From Faecalibacterium taiwanense (GTDB lineage: Bacteria > Bacillota > Clostridia > Oscillospirales > Ruminococcaceae), in assembly GCF_036632915.2 (NCBI RefSeq), contig NZ_CP155552.1, positions 806,001 through 870,000 on the forward strand: a stretch of DNA of 64,000 bases. Direction: 5' to 3'. The notes under the pieces are model-generated. The model did not search any database. It was not told the DNA's origin and worked only from the letters and a program-made list of their open reading frames with translations. A program made the translations under genes and the position numbers. Shown here one piece after another: positions 23,132 to 31,593 of the stretch; the stretch's first letter is position 1, and each line of letters opens with the position of its first letter.

Positions 23132-25648
23132 ATGGAGATCAGAAAACGAAACGGGGAGTCTGTTCCCTTTCAACAGGAGAAAATTTTCAACGCCATGAAA
23201 AAGGCGTTTGACGGACAGGGCAAGGAGATCGGGAGCAGAGAGATGGATGAGATCCTCGCCACCGTTCTCAACAATCTCTCCGTCACAGTGCCGCTCACCG
23301 TAGAACGTGTGCAGGACGAGGTGGAGCGAACGCTCATGGAGCGCGGACACTATGAGGTGGCCAAGGCGTACATCCTCTACCGCGAAAAGCGGTCTGCGCT
23401 GCGCCGTGTCCGGCATACCATCGCGCGGACGGTGGGGGATGACTCGCTTGACGAGGTGCTGCGCCGCATCCAGATGGATTTTACCGAGGAAGTCTACTCC
23501 CTCGCGGCGCTTCAAATGAAGTTTGAGAGTTTCTGTCGTCTGGGCATGACGGAGGATGAGCGGGCTGAGGCACTGACCAAGGCGGCGGTAGAGCTGACTA
23601 CGGCAGAGGCACCCAAGTGGGAGTTCATCGCGGCGCGGCTTCTGAACCACTCCTTTCGCTGTCGCAACGCACAGGAATGGGAGGGGCGCGGCGTCTGCGA
23701 CCTCTATGGCAAGCTTCGCTATCTGACGGATAAGGGACTCTACGGTGACTATATCCTTGCCCACTATACCCACGAGGAGATTGCCATGGCGGAGGACTTT
23801 CTCTGCCCGGAACGGGACGAGCTGTTCACCTACTCCGGCCTTGACCTGCTGCTCAAACGCTATGTGATCCAGTCACGCAGCCGCGTGCCGCTGGAAACAC
23901 CGCAGGAGATGTTTTTGGGTATCGCGCTGCATCTTGCTATGAACGAAGGCTCTGACCGCATGGGGTGGGTAAAACGCTTTTACGATATGCTCAGCCGTAT
24001 GGAGGTCACAATGGCGACACCTACCATGTCCAACGCACGAAAGCCCTACCATCAGCTTTCAAGCTGCTTTGTGGACACTGTGCCGGACAGTCTGGACGGC
24101 ATCTACCGCTCTCTGGACAACTTCGCAAAGGTCTCTAAATTCGGCGGTGGAATGGGGATGTACTTCGGTAAGGTGCGCGCTGCAGGCAGCACCATCCGCG
24201 GCTTTCAAGGGGCGGCGGGCGGTGTTATCCGCTGGATCCGGCTGGTCAACGACACCGCCGTGGCGGTGGATCAGTTGGGGATGCGGCAGGGCGCTGTGGC
24301 GGTTTACTTAGACGCATGGCACCGGGATCTGCCGGAATTCCTTCAACTGCGCACCAACAACGGCGACGACCGCATGAAGGCACATGATGTGTTTCCCGCC
24401 GTGTGCTATCCGGATCTCTTCTGGCGACTGGCGGAGGAGAACATAGACGCGCCGTGGCATCTCATGTGTCCGCATGAGATCCTCACGGTCAAGGGCTACG
24501 CACTGGAGGATTACTGGGGTACAGAATGGGAGAAGCGGTATCTGGACTGCGTCAATGACCCGCGCATCGAAAAGCGCAGCGTCACCGTCAAGGACATCGT
24601 GCGGCTGGTGCTTCGCTCGGCAGTGGAGACCGGCACACCCTTCGCTTTCAATCGCGACAGTGTAAATCATATGAACCCAAACGGCCACACGGGAATGATC
24701 TATTGCTCCAATCTCTGTACGGAGATCGCGCAGAACATGGCACCCATCGAGCACATCAGCACTGAGGTGCACACGGAGAACGGCGACACAATTGTGGTGA
24801 CGGCCACACGCCCAGGTGAGTTTGTGGTCTGCAATCTGGCGAGTCTGTCTCTCGGTAATCTGCCGGTGGAGGACGAGGCCTATATGGAACGCACGGTGGA
24901 AACGGCCATCCGCGCACTGGATAATGTGATCGACCTCAACTTCTACCCGTTGGAATACGCGCGGCTTACCAATCAGAAGTACCGCAGCATCGGCCTGGGC
25001 GTCAGCGGCTACCACCACATGCTGGCAAAGCGCGGCATCCACTGGGAGAGCGATGAGCACCTTGCCTTCACCGACGCAGTGTTCGAGCTCATCAACTACG
25101 CCGCCGTCAAGGCGGACACAGCTCTGGCACGGGAAAAGAGTCGTTACGCGCTCTTTGAAGGCAGCGACTGGCAGACGGGCGCGTATTTTGAAAAGCGGGG
25201 TTATACCTCCGAAAAGTGGCGGGCGCTTGCGAAAACGGTGGCGGTGCAGGGAATGCGCAACGCCTATCTGCTGGCGGTCGCACCGACCTCCAGCACATCT
25301 ATCCTCTCCGGCACGTCGGCGGGCATAGATCCAATTATGAAGAAATTCTTTTTAGAGGAAAAAAAGGGCAGCATGCTGCCCCGCGTTGCTCCGGAGCTTT
25401 CTATGGACACATGGTGGTACTATAAGGCAGCGCATCTAATCGACCAAAGCTGGTCGGTACGCGCCGCGGGCCTTCGCCAGAGACATATTGACCAGGCGCA
25501 GAGCATGAATCTCTATATCACCAACGACTATTCCATGCGTCAGGTGCTCAGACTGTATTTGGAGGCGTGGAGGGCCGGCGTCAAGACCATTTACTATGTC
25601 CGCAGCAAGGCCCTTGAGGTCGAGTCCTGCGAAAGCTGCTCGTCATAA
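23132..25648 (+). CDS. nrdA: Class I ribonucleoside-diphosphate reductase, alpha subunit
   Basis: 838 residues. N-terminal ATP cone (1-90; IRKRNGESVPFQQEKIFNAM), then the ten-stranded barrel with the thiol pair (SSCFVD and the later Cys), the catalytic NLCTE in IYCSNLCTEIAQN and the C-terminal shuttle CESC. The radical-relay tyrosines occur in TIYYVRS. It reduces NDPs to dNDPs with the beta subunit and thioredoxin. I chose ATG 23132 (GAGAGG 8 bases before) over GTG 23105. The beta gene follows after 10 bases. Ib (NrdE) usually lacks an ATP cone, so Ia-like is favoured. Confidence 0.92.
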   Translation: MEIRKRNGESVPFQQEKIFNAMKKAFDGQGKEIGSREMDEILATVLNNLSVTVPLTVERVQDEVERTLMERGHYEVAKAYILYREKRSALRRVRHTIARTVGDDSLDEVLRRIQMDFTEEVYSLAALQMKFESFCRLGMTEDERAEALTKAAVELTTAEAPKWEFIAARLLNHSFRCRNAQEWEGRGVCDLYGKLRYLTDKGLYGDYILAHYTHEEIAMAEDFLCPERDELFTYSGLDLLLKRYVIQSRSRVPLETPQEMFLGIALHLAMNEGSDRMGWVKRFYDMLSRMEVTMATPTMSNARKPYHQLSSCFVDTVPDSLDGIYRSLDNFAKVSKFGGGMGMYFGKVRAAGSTIRGFQGAAGGVIRWIRLVNDTAVAVDQLGMRQGAVAVYLDAWHRDLPEFLQLRTNNGDDRMKAHDVFPAVCYPDLFWRLAEENIDAPWHLMCPHEILTVKGYALEDYWGTEWEKRYLDCVNDPRIEKRSVTVKDIVRLVLRSAVETGTPFAFNRDSVNHMNPNGHTGMIYCSNLCTEIAQNMAPIEHISTEVHTENGDTIVVTATRPGEFVVCNLASLSLGNLPVEDEAYMERTVETAIRALDNVIDLNFYPLEYARLTNQKYRSIGLGVSGYHHMLAKRGIHWESDEHLAFTDAVFELINYAAVKADTALAREKSRYALFEGSDWQTGAYFEKRGYTSEKWRALAKTVAVQGMRNAYLLAVAPTSSTSILSGTSAGIDPIMKKFFLEEKKGSMLPRVAPELSMDTWWYYKAAHLIDQSWSVRAAGLRQRHIDQAQSMNLYITNDYSMRQVLRLYLEAWRAGVKTIYYVRSKALEVESCESCSS

Positions 25649-25658
25649 GGAGGATAGC

Positions 25659-26702
25659 ATGACGGAACTGAAGAAAAAGCCCCTCTTTAACCCGGAGGGC
25701 GACCCTGATGTGCGCCTGCGGCGCATGATCGGCGGCAATACCACAAACCTCAACGACTTCAACAATATGAAGTACGCTTGGGTCAGCGACTGGTACCGGC
25801 AGGCCATGAACAACTTTTGGATCCCTGAGGAGATCAATCTCTCGCAGGATGTGAAGGACTATCCCCGCCTGCTGTCAGCCGAGCGCAGCGCCTACGATAA
25901 AATTCTGAGTTTTCTTGTCTTTTTGGATTCCATTCAGACAGCGAACCTGCCTAATATCGGCGCCTACATTACCGCCAACGAGGTCAATCTCTGCCTGTCC
26001 ATTCAGGCGTTTCAGGAGTGTGTCCACTCACAGAGCTACAGCTATATGCTCGACACCATCTGTTCCCCCGTGGAGCGCAATGACATCCTCTACCAATGGA
26101 AAACGGACGAGCATCTGCTGCGCCGCAACACCTTCATTGGGGACTGCTACAACGAGTTTCAGGAGCGGAAGGACGCTCCCACGCTGCTGCGCGTGATGAT
26201 GGCAAACTATATTTTGGAGGGCATCTATTTTTACAGCGGCTTTATGTTCTTCTACAATCTCTCCCGAAACGGGAAGATGCCCGGCTCGGCGCAGGAGATT
26301 CGCTACATAAACCGCGATGAGAACACGCACTTGTGGCTGTTCCGCAATATCATCACGGAGCTGCAAAAGGAGCAGCCGGAGTTGTTCACCGCCGAGAGCG
26401 TACAAGCGCTGCGCGAGATGATGCGTGAGGGCGTGGAGCAGGAGATCGCATGGGGGCATTATGTAATCGGCGACGACATCCCGGGGCTGAACCGGCAGAT
26501 GATCAGCGATTACATCCGCTATCTCGGCAACCTCCGCTGGACGAGCCTTGGCTATCCCGCATTGTATCCAGGCTTTGAGAGCGAACCGGAGAGCATGGAA
26601 TGGGTCAGCCAGTACGCCGACGCCAACATGGTCAAGACCGATTTCTTTGAGGCACGCAGTACCGCCTACGCCAAGAGCACCGCACTGATAGACGATTTAT
26701 AA
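25659..26702 (+). CDS. nrdB: Class I ribonucleotide reductase, beta subunit
   Basis: 347 residues. All diiron ligands can be placed: Asp in VFLDSIQTANL, Glu and His in FQECVHSQSY, Glu in ANYILEGIYFYSGF, Glu and His in NRDENTHLW. The radical Tyr is the expected seven residues after the Glu (E-C-V-H-S-Q-S-Y), so this is a tyrosyl-radical enzyme whose cofactor assembly needs O2 or superoxide. That is unusual for a strict anaerobe and fits the oxygen theme of the block. Starts behind AAGGAGGATAGC. Confidence 0.92.
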   Translation: MTELKKKPLFNPEGDPDVRLRRMIGGNTTNLNDFNNMKYAWVSDWYRQAMNNFWIPEEINLSQDVKDYPRLLSAERSAYDKILSFLVFLDSIQTANLPNIGAYITANEVNLCLSIQAFQECVHSQSYSYMLDTICSPVERNDILYQWKTDEHLLRRNTFIGDCYNEFQERKDAPTLLRVMMANYILEGIYFYSGFMFFYNLSRNGKMPGSAQEIRYINRDENTHLWLFRNIITELQKEQPELFTAESVQALREMMREGVEQEIAWGHYVIGDDIPGLNRQMISDYIRYLGNLRWTSLGYPALYPGFESEPESMEWVSQYADANMVKTDFFEARSTAYAKSTALIDDL

Positions 26703-26736
26703 GAAAACCAAAGACATCAGAATAGGAGATACTACT

Positions 26737-27600
26737 ATGAATTACAGCGCTATGATCCAAAATCGCAGATCCGTTCACGCATTCTGCGAAAAGGAAGTTC
26801 CGAGCGAGGCTATCGGCCAGCTCCGATCCTACTATGAAAAGACCTGCCCCCGTCTTGTCCCGGAGATTGCAACGGAGTTGATCGTCTTGGACAAGGATGC
26901 ACAGCCGGCGCTGGAGAGCTCAGCGGGCTATAATCAATTTCTCATCGGAGCACCGCACTACCTGCTCCTTATGTCTGCCCCGCATTCCTATGCGGCCATC
27001 AACGCCGGCTACATGATGGAAGATCTCGTCCTCAAGCTGACTGAGTTGGACATTGACACCTGCTGGATGACCTTCACCGACAGCGACAAAATCAAAAAGG
27101 CACTGTCTCTCGCCACCCCGTTAGAGGTGGCGGCAATCGTTGCCTTTGGCTACGGGGAAAAGACCGCAAAAAAGCTGCGGCTGAATATCCTAAGTATGTC
27201 TCAGATCGATGTGCGGGCCGAGCAGCAGTACTACGCGCCCAAAAAGGGCGTGCATGATTTGGTTCACATGGGGAGCTGGAGCAACAAGTCTGGGCTTGAC
27301 GAGATGATGGACTTCTACGACGATATGCTCTGGCAGTCCTTCTACGCCGCTTCGCTCTCCCCCAGCTATCTCAACCGTCAGCCCTATGGCTTCCTTGTGC
27401 AGGATCACAGCATCTATTTGGTGCAGCAGGAGGATGCCTACACCGATAATTTGGATGCCGCATTGGATCTCGGTATTGTCATGCTCCACTTCTCCGCTGT
27501 CGCCTCCCAGTGGGCGGGGCAGGTACACTGGGAACTTTCACCTGCTGCGCCCGACGGCCTGCCGGAAGGACTTCGCTCCGCTGCGGTGTACCACATGTAA
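26737..27600 (+). CDS. Nitroreductase-family flavoprotein
   Basis: 287 residues with FMN-binding nitroreductase features: MIQNRRSVHAFCEKEVP at the N-terminus, INAGYMMEDLVLKLTELDID in the helical core and a second half (residues 165-280) with SLSPSYLNRQPYGFLV that resembles a second nitroreductase half, as in TM1586-type proteins. It probably reduces quinones, nitro compounds or flavins with NAD(P)H. 34 bases after nrdB with its own site (AATAGGAG), so it is in the same operon; specific substrate unknown. Confidence 0.8.
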   Translation: MNYSAMIQNRRSVHAFCEKEVPSEAIGQLRSYYEKTCPRLVPEIATELIVLDKDAQPALESSAGYNQFLIGAPHYLLLMSAPHSYAAINAGYMMEDLVLKLTELDIDTCWMTFTDSDKIKKALSLATPLEVAAIVAFGYGEKTAKKLRLNILSMSQIDVRAEQQYYAPKKGVHDLVHMGSWSNKSGLDEMMDFYDDMLWQSFYAASLSPSYLNRQPYGFLVQDHSIYLVQQEDAYTDNLDAALDLGIVMLHFSAVASQWAGQVHWELSPAAPDGLPEGLRSAAVYHM

Positions 27601-27728
27601 CGACTCTGGGGGAAGCAAGGCAACGGTAAAATGCGCGACCGCCGATCCGCGGTTGAGCGTATGTTTCATTAGAAAAGAAGAACCTATCAGTCAGAGTCTG
27701 AGTAAGGAAAATAGGAGGTATTTTTTAT

Positions 27729-28909
27729 ATGGCTATCCAAACGGTAACAGATGCCATCCGCTATGTAGGGGTGGATGATAACACATTGGCACTCTTTGAA
27801 AACCAGTACCCCGTCCAGCCTATGGGAGTGAGCTACAACTCCTATGTCATTCTGGATGAGAAGATTGCCGTGATGGACAGCGTGGACGCACGGGCAACGG
27901 AAGAATGGCTTTCCAATGTGGCGCGGGTGTTGGAGGGGCGCAGCCCCGACTATCTTGTGGTCACACACATGGAGCCGGATCATTCCGGCAGCCTCATGCG
28001 GCTGGCACAAAAGTACCCGGAGATGAAGATCGTGGGAAACGCGAAAACATTTACCCTGATCAAGCAGTTCTTCGGCACAGGTGCATTGTCGGAAGACCGT
28101 ATGCTGGAGGTTGGCGAAAGAGATACGCTTTCCTTGGGTTTGCACCGGCTGCGCTTTCTGCTGGCGCCGATGGTACACTGGCCGGAGGTGATGACGGCGT
28201 ATGAGGAAACGGAAAAAATCCTGTTCTCGGCGGATGCCTTCGGACGCTTTGGCTCACTGGAACGGACTGCCCGTGCCCCCTGGGTGCCGCAGGCCCGACG
28301 GTATTATTACAATATTATCGGGAAATATGGCGCACAGGTGCAGGCTCTGCTGAAAAAATCTCCGCGCTGGAGATCAAAACGATCTGCCCGCTCCATGGCC
28401 CCATGCTCACAGAAGGACTTGGGGAGTATCTGCGGCTCTATGATCTCTGGTCACAATGGAAACCGGAAGAACCGGAGGGCATCCTGATCGCTCACGCATC
28501 GATCCATGGAAATACTGCCCATGCGGCGAAGACCCTCAAGAGCAAGCTGGAGGGCAAAGGTGCGCAAGTCACCATATGCGATCTGACGGCAACAGACCTT
28601 TCCTACGCTGTTGCCAGTGCATTCTACTGCGGGAAGTTGGTTTTAGCCAGCTCCACCTATGACGGAGGACTGTTTCCGCCCATGAGGGAGTTTTTGGAAC
28701 ATTTACGGACAAAGGGATTCCGAAACCGCCGGGTTGGCCTTATTGAAGACGGCTCTTGGGCACCTGCTGCCGCGCGGCTGATGCGCACCAAATTGGAGGA
28801 GATGAAGGATATCCACCTTTACGAAACGGTAGTGTCTCTGCGTGGTGCATTGAACCAAACCAGCGAAGCGCAGATGGACGCTCTGGTGGCTGAGCTCTGC
28901 GCAGAATAA
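27729..28909 (+). pseudogene. Second flavodiiron protein, split by a -1 frameshift
   Basis: Reads as an FprA-type protein: HMEPDHSG (about 78), APMVHWPEVM, FSADAFGRFG in frame one to about residue 207, then CPLHGPM and the flavodoxin domain (GILIAHASIHGNTAHAAKTL) in the -1 frame to 28909. The shift lies at the six-A run 28353-28358; seven As would restore one 393-residue protein. All ligands and the FMN site survive, so the damage is recent, an assembly error, or bypassed by slippage. It follows the nitroreductase by 128 bases with its own AGGAGG. Confidence 0.8.
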
Positions 28910-29070
28910 GCTGCAACAAACCGCAGCTATTCTCGTACAGATGATGGTCTTACTCATCTGCTTTATGTCCCAAGGGCAGAGTACCGTCATCTCAGGTTGA
29001 GGTCACGATGTGGTGTGGGGCGAGACCGGAGTCTTGAGAATACCCAAACAAAGGAAAGGAGCTGGCAGAT

Positions 29071-29394
29071 ATGGCAGCTATGAACATGAATCAGGAGCAG
29101 TTTGAGCAGGCGATCCGGGAGGAAAAGCCCGTTTTGGTGGATTTCTGGGCGCCCTGGTGCGGCTACTGCCGGAGGATCGGCCCCGCGTATGAGAAGATCG
29201 GAGAGGAATACGCGGACAGCCTCGCCGTCGGCAAGATCAACATTGACGAGGAGCCGCGGCTGGCGGGGGCCGAGGGGATCGAGGACATCCCAACTCTGGT
29301 GCTGTACCGGAACGGAAAGGCCGTGGATTCCATCACCGCGCCCGGCTCAAAGGCAGAAATCGACCGTTTCATTCAGGAAGCCTTGGCGAAATAA
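29071..29394 (+). CDS. trxA: Thioredoxin
   Basis: 107 residues, the usual length. Active site WAPWCGYCRRIGP (about 28-40; WCGYC instead of WCGPC), cis-Pro in DIPTLVLY and a C-terminal helix. The Tyr for Pro change at the second active-site position should make the redox potential and specificity somewhat different. Reduces ribonucleotide reductase and other disulfides. 14 bases before the thioredoxin reductase gene: a trxA-trxB operon. Confidence 0.95.
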   Translation: MAAMNMNQEQFEQAIREEKPVLVDFWAPWCGYCRRIGPAYEKIGEEYADSLAVGKINIDEEPRLAGAEGIEDIPTLVLYRNGKAVDSITAPGSKAEIDRFIQEALAK

Positions 29395-29408
29395 CGGAGG
29401 GTTCAGAT

Positions 29409-30338
29409 ATGAACAACAATCATGTTTATGATATGCTCGTGGTGGGCGGCGGCCCGGGCGGCTACACCGCCGCCCTGTACGCGGCACGGGCGGGGCTGGA
29501 CACCATCGTGCTGGAAAAACTGTCCGCCGGTGGGCAGATGGCCCTGACCGAGCAGATCGACAACTATCCCGGCTTTGAGGACGGGATCGACGGCTTCTCT
29601 CTGGCGGAGAAGATGCAAAAGCAGGCGGAGCGCTTCGGGGCACGCAGCGAATACGCAGAAGTCCTCCGCATGGATCTGACGGCGGTTCCCAAGCTCGTGG
29701 AGACCAGCGAGGGGATCTTCCTGGGGAAAACCGTGGTGCTGGCCACCGGTGCGGACCCCAGAACGCTGGGCGTTGCCGGAGAGACTGAGCTGTTGGGCCG
29801 GGGCGTGGCCTACTGCGCCGCCTGCGACGGGATGTTTTACAAGGGCAAAACGGTGGTCGTGGTGGGCGGCGGCAATTCCGCCGCGGCAGATGCCCTCCTT
29901 CTCAGCCGCGTGGCGAAAAAAGTGATCCTCGTCCACCGCAGAGACACCCTGCGGGCCACCAAGATCTATCACGAGTCGCTGTCACAGGCCGAAAACGTGG
30001 AATTCCGTTGGAACAGCGTCGTTTCCGCGCTGCTTTCCGGGGACAGGCTGACCGGCGTCCGCCTGCGGGACACCGTCACCGGTGAGGAAAGCGTGGTGGA
30101 CTGCGACGGCGTATTTGTCAGCGTGGGCCGACAGCCCGCCACGGCGCTGGCGGTGGGTCAACTGGCGCTGGACGGCGGCGGCTATATCGTGGCCGGAGAG
30201 ACCACGGAAACCAGTATTCCCGGCGTTTACGCCGTGGGCGACGTGCGGACGAAGCCCCTCCGTCAGGTGGTCACCGCCGTGGCGGACGGCGCGGTGGCAG
30301 TCCACATGGCGGAGAAATATATCGCGGAAAACCGATAA
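29409..30338 (+). CDS. trxB: Thioredoxin reductase
   Basis: 309 residues. FAD site VVGGGPGGYTAALYAARAGL at the N-terminus, redox pair in YCAACDGMFYKG (about 137-144), NADPH site VVVGGGNSAAADALL and the C-terminal FAD motif GVYAVGDVR. Flavoprotein that reduces thioredoxin, here the partner encoded just upstream, and so feeds the ribonucleotide reductase. The stop is followed by about 170 noncoding bases and a terminator. Confidence 0.95.
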   Translation: MNNNHVYDMLVVGGGPGGYTAALYAARAGLDTIVLEKLSAGGQMALTEQIDNYPGFEDGIDGFSLAEKMQKQAERFGARSEYAEVLRMDLTAVPKLVETSEGIFLGKTVVLATGADPRTLGVAGETELLGRGVAYCAACDGMFYKGKTVVVVGGGNSAAADALLLSRVAKKVILVHRRDTLRATKIYHESLSQAENVEFRWNSVVSALLSGDRLTGVRLRDTVTGEESVVDCDGVFVSVGRQPATALAVGQLALDGGGYIVAGETTETSIPGVYAVGDVRTKPLRQVVTAVADGAVAVHMAEKYIAENR

Positions 30339-30516
30339 GGGAGGTAGATTGAAAAAGCCATGTTTAAGGTCAGGCCGGATACGACCGCAGTGGGGATGCC
30401 GACATATCTGCAAGGCAAACTGCCAGAGTGATGGCAGATAAGATAACCCATGTAAGATCGGGAGATATGTTGTCTCTCCATATCCAGTCCACGCAACAGT
30501 GAGCAACTGAACACAA

Positions 30517-30553
30517 AACACAGCCGCAGATGTACTCTGCGGCTGTGTTTTTA
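30517..30553 (+). terminator. Rho-independent terminator
   Basis: ACACAGCCGCAGA with TCTGCGGCTGTGT (loop TGTAC), then TTTTATG. Noncoding sequence 30339-30657 otherwise holds nothing I can support. Confidence 0.8.
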
Positions 30554-30657
30554 TGCGTAGTATTACCGCGTGACAAGCGGTTTTACTGTGACGGCGTCAC
30601 ATAATTTGAGAAAATCGGCTTCGAGGCAGCTTTTGGAGCACAAGCCCTTTGTGGTTG

Positions 30658-30685
30658 TTGACAGAGAAAAAAATATAGGTATAAT
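30658..30685 (+). promoter_or_regulatory. Sigma-A promoter of the Fur-remnant/ferritin unit
   Basis: TTGACA (30658-30663), 16-base spacer, TATAAT (30680-30685), 47 bases before the Fur-like remnant. Confidence 0.75.
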
Positions 30686-30732
30686 AAAAGCAAAATAATA
30701 AGATTCATTCTTGCATTTGGAGAGTTGGCGGT

Positions 30733-30900
30733 ATGCCAAAATACGCAGAGGAGATATTGGCCGCCGTAACGGAGCTGCAGCAGTATCCCAAGGCGGAGCA
30801 GGTGTTCCTGAAGATGAAAAGGGAGCATCCCAGCATCGCTCTGGGTACGGTATATCTGCCCCCATGCCGGGAGCAGGAAAAGACAATCTTATGGAGGAGA
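30733..30900 (+). pseudogene. N-terminal remnant of a Fur/PerR-family regulator
   Basis: About 47 codons, with AEEILAAVTELQQYPKAEQV, FLKMKREHPSIALGTVY, match the winged-helix start of Fur/PerR proteins (compare the family's H-P-x-A-E-x-V-Y and I-S-L-G-T-V-Y-R-N). After GTVY the family sequence stops and the frame runs on in phase into the ferritin gene. The metal-binding dimerisation domain is gone, so regulation is lost; the piece may persist as part of the ferritin leader. Confidence 0.65.
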
Positions 30901-30906
30901 AGTATC

Positions 30907-31416
30907 ATGAACGCTAACGTATCTCTTCTGCTCAACGAGCAGATCAATAAGGAGTTCTACTCCGCCTATCTGTATCTGGACTTTGCCAACTACTACGCCG
31001 CCGTCGGACTGGACGGCTTTGAGAACTGGTACCGGGTACAGGCGCAGGAGGAACGGGATCACGCCATGCTGTTTTGTCAGTATTTGCAGAATAACGGCGA
31101 GGGCGTCACCTTTGAGGCTATCGCAAAGCCGGAGTGGGAACGAGGCGACCACATGGCCCCGCTGAAAAGAGCACTGGAACACGAGATGCTGGTCACCGCC
31201 AGCATCAATGCCATCTACGCCGCCGCATACGAGGTCAGGGACTTCCGCACCATGCAGATGCTGGACTGGTTCATCAAGGAACAGGGTGAGGAGGAGAAGA
31301 ACGCCGCTGACCTTATTACCAAGATGGATCTGTTCGGCGGTGACAGCAAGGGGCTGTATATGCTAAACAGCGAGCTGAAGGCACGGGTCTACACCGCGCC
31401 CTCGCTGGTGCTGTAA
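30907..31416 (+). CDS. Ferritin
   Basis: 169 residues, the bacterial non-haem ferritin length. Starts MNANVSLLLNEQINKEFYSA after a strong GGAGGAGAAG site. The ferroxidase ligands are visible: Glu in INKEFYSAYLY, Glu-Glu-x-x-His in QAQEERDHAMLF, and later Glu and Gln in FIKEQGEEEKNA. It oxidises and stores iron in a 24-mer shell, limiting Fenton chemistry. An upstream in-frame Fur remnant would add 58 residues if translation began at 30733; the strong site argues against that. Confidence 0.92.
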   Translation: MNANVSLLLNEQINKEFYSAYLYLDFANYYAAVGLDGFENWYRVQAQEERDHAMLFCQYLQNNGEGVTFEAIAKPEWERGDHMAPLKRALEHEMLVTASINAIYAAAYEVRDFRTMQMLDWFIKEQGEEEKNAADLITKMDLFGGDSKGLYMLNSELKARVYTAPSLVL

Positions 31417-31526
31417 GCCCCGCGTGTCTGCGGGATTTCGCATCAGGCAAAAGGCAGACTACATACAGGTGGCCTGCCTTTCCTTCCACCAGATGGTTAG
31501 ATTGTGCTGACTGCGTATAATAAATA

Positions 31527-31564
31527 AGCAGCGCCCGCCGGGAGATCTCCCGGCGGGCGCTGCT
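31527..31564. terminator. Bidirectional terminator
   Basis: A 38-base perfect palindrome (AGCAGCGCCCGCCGGGAGA and its complement) between convergent ferritin and FMN-lipoprotein genes. No long U tract on the plus strand; the minus side is A/T-rich. Confidence 0.65.
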
Positions 31565-31593
31565 GTGTTCAGAGGAACGTTATTTTTCTTGCC

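Noticed and set aside
28351..28360. Programmed -1 ribosomal frameshift signal at the A6 run
   Set aside because: In the zero frame the codons are AAA AAA preceded by G, which does not fit the X-XXY-YYZ slippery heptamer; slippage during transcription or mutation is likelier.
30363..30434. 23-codon frame MFKVRPDTTAVGMPTYLQGK after trxB
   Set aside because: No ribosome binding site at proper spacing and no family; may be a remnant but cannot be supported.
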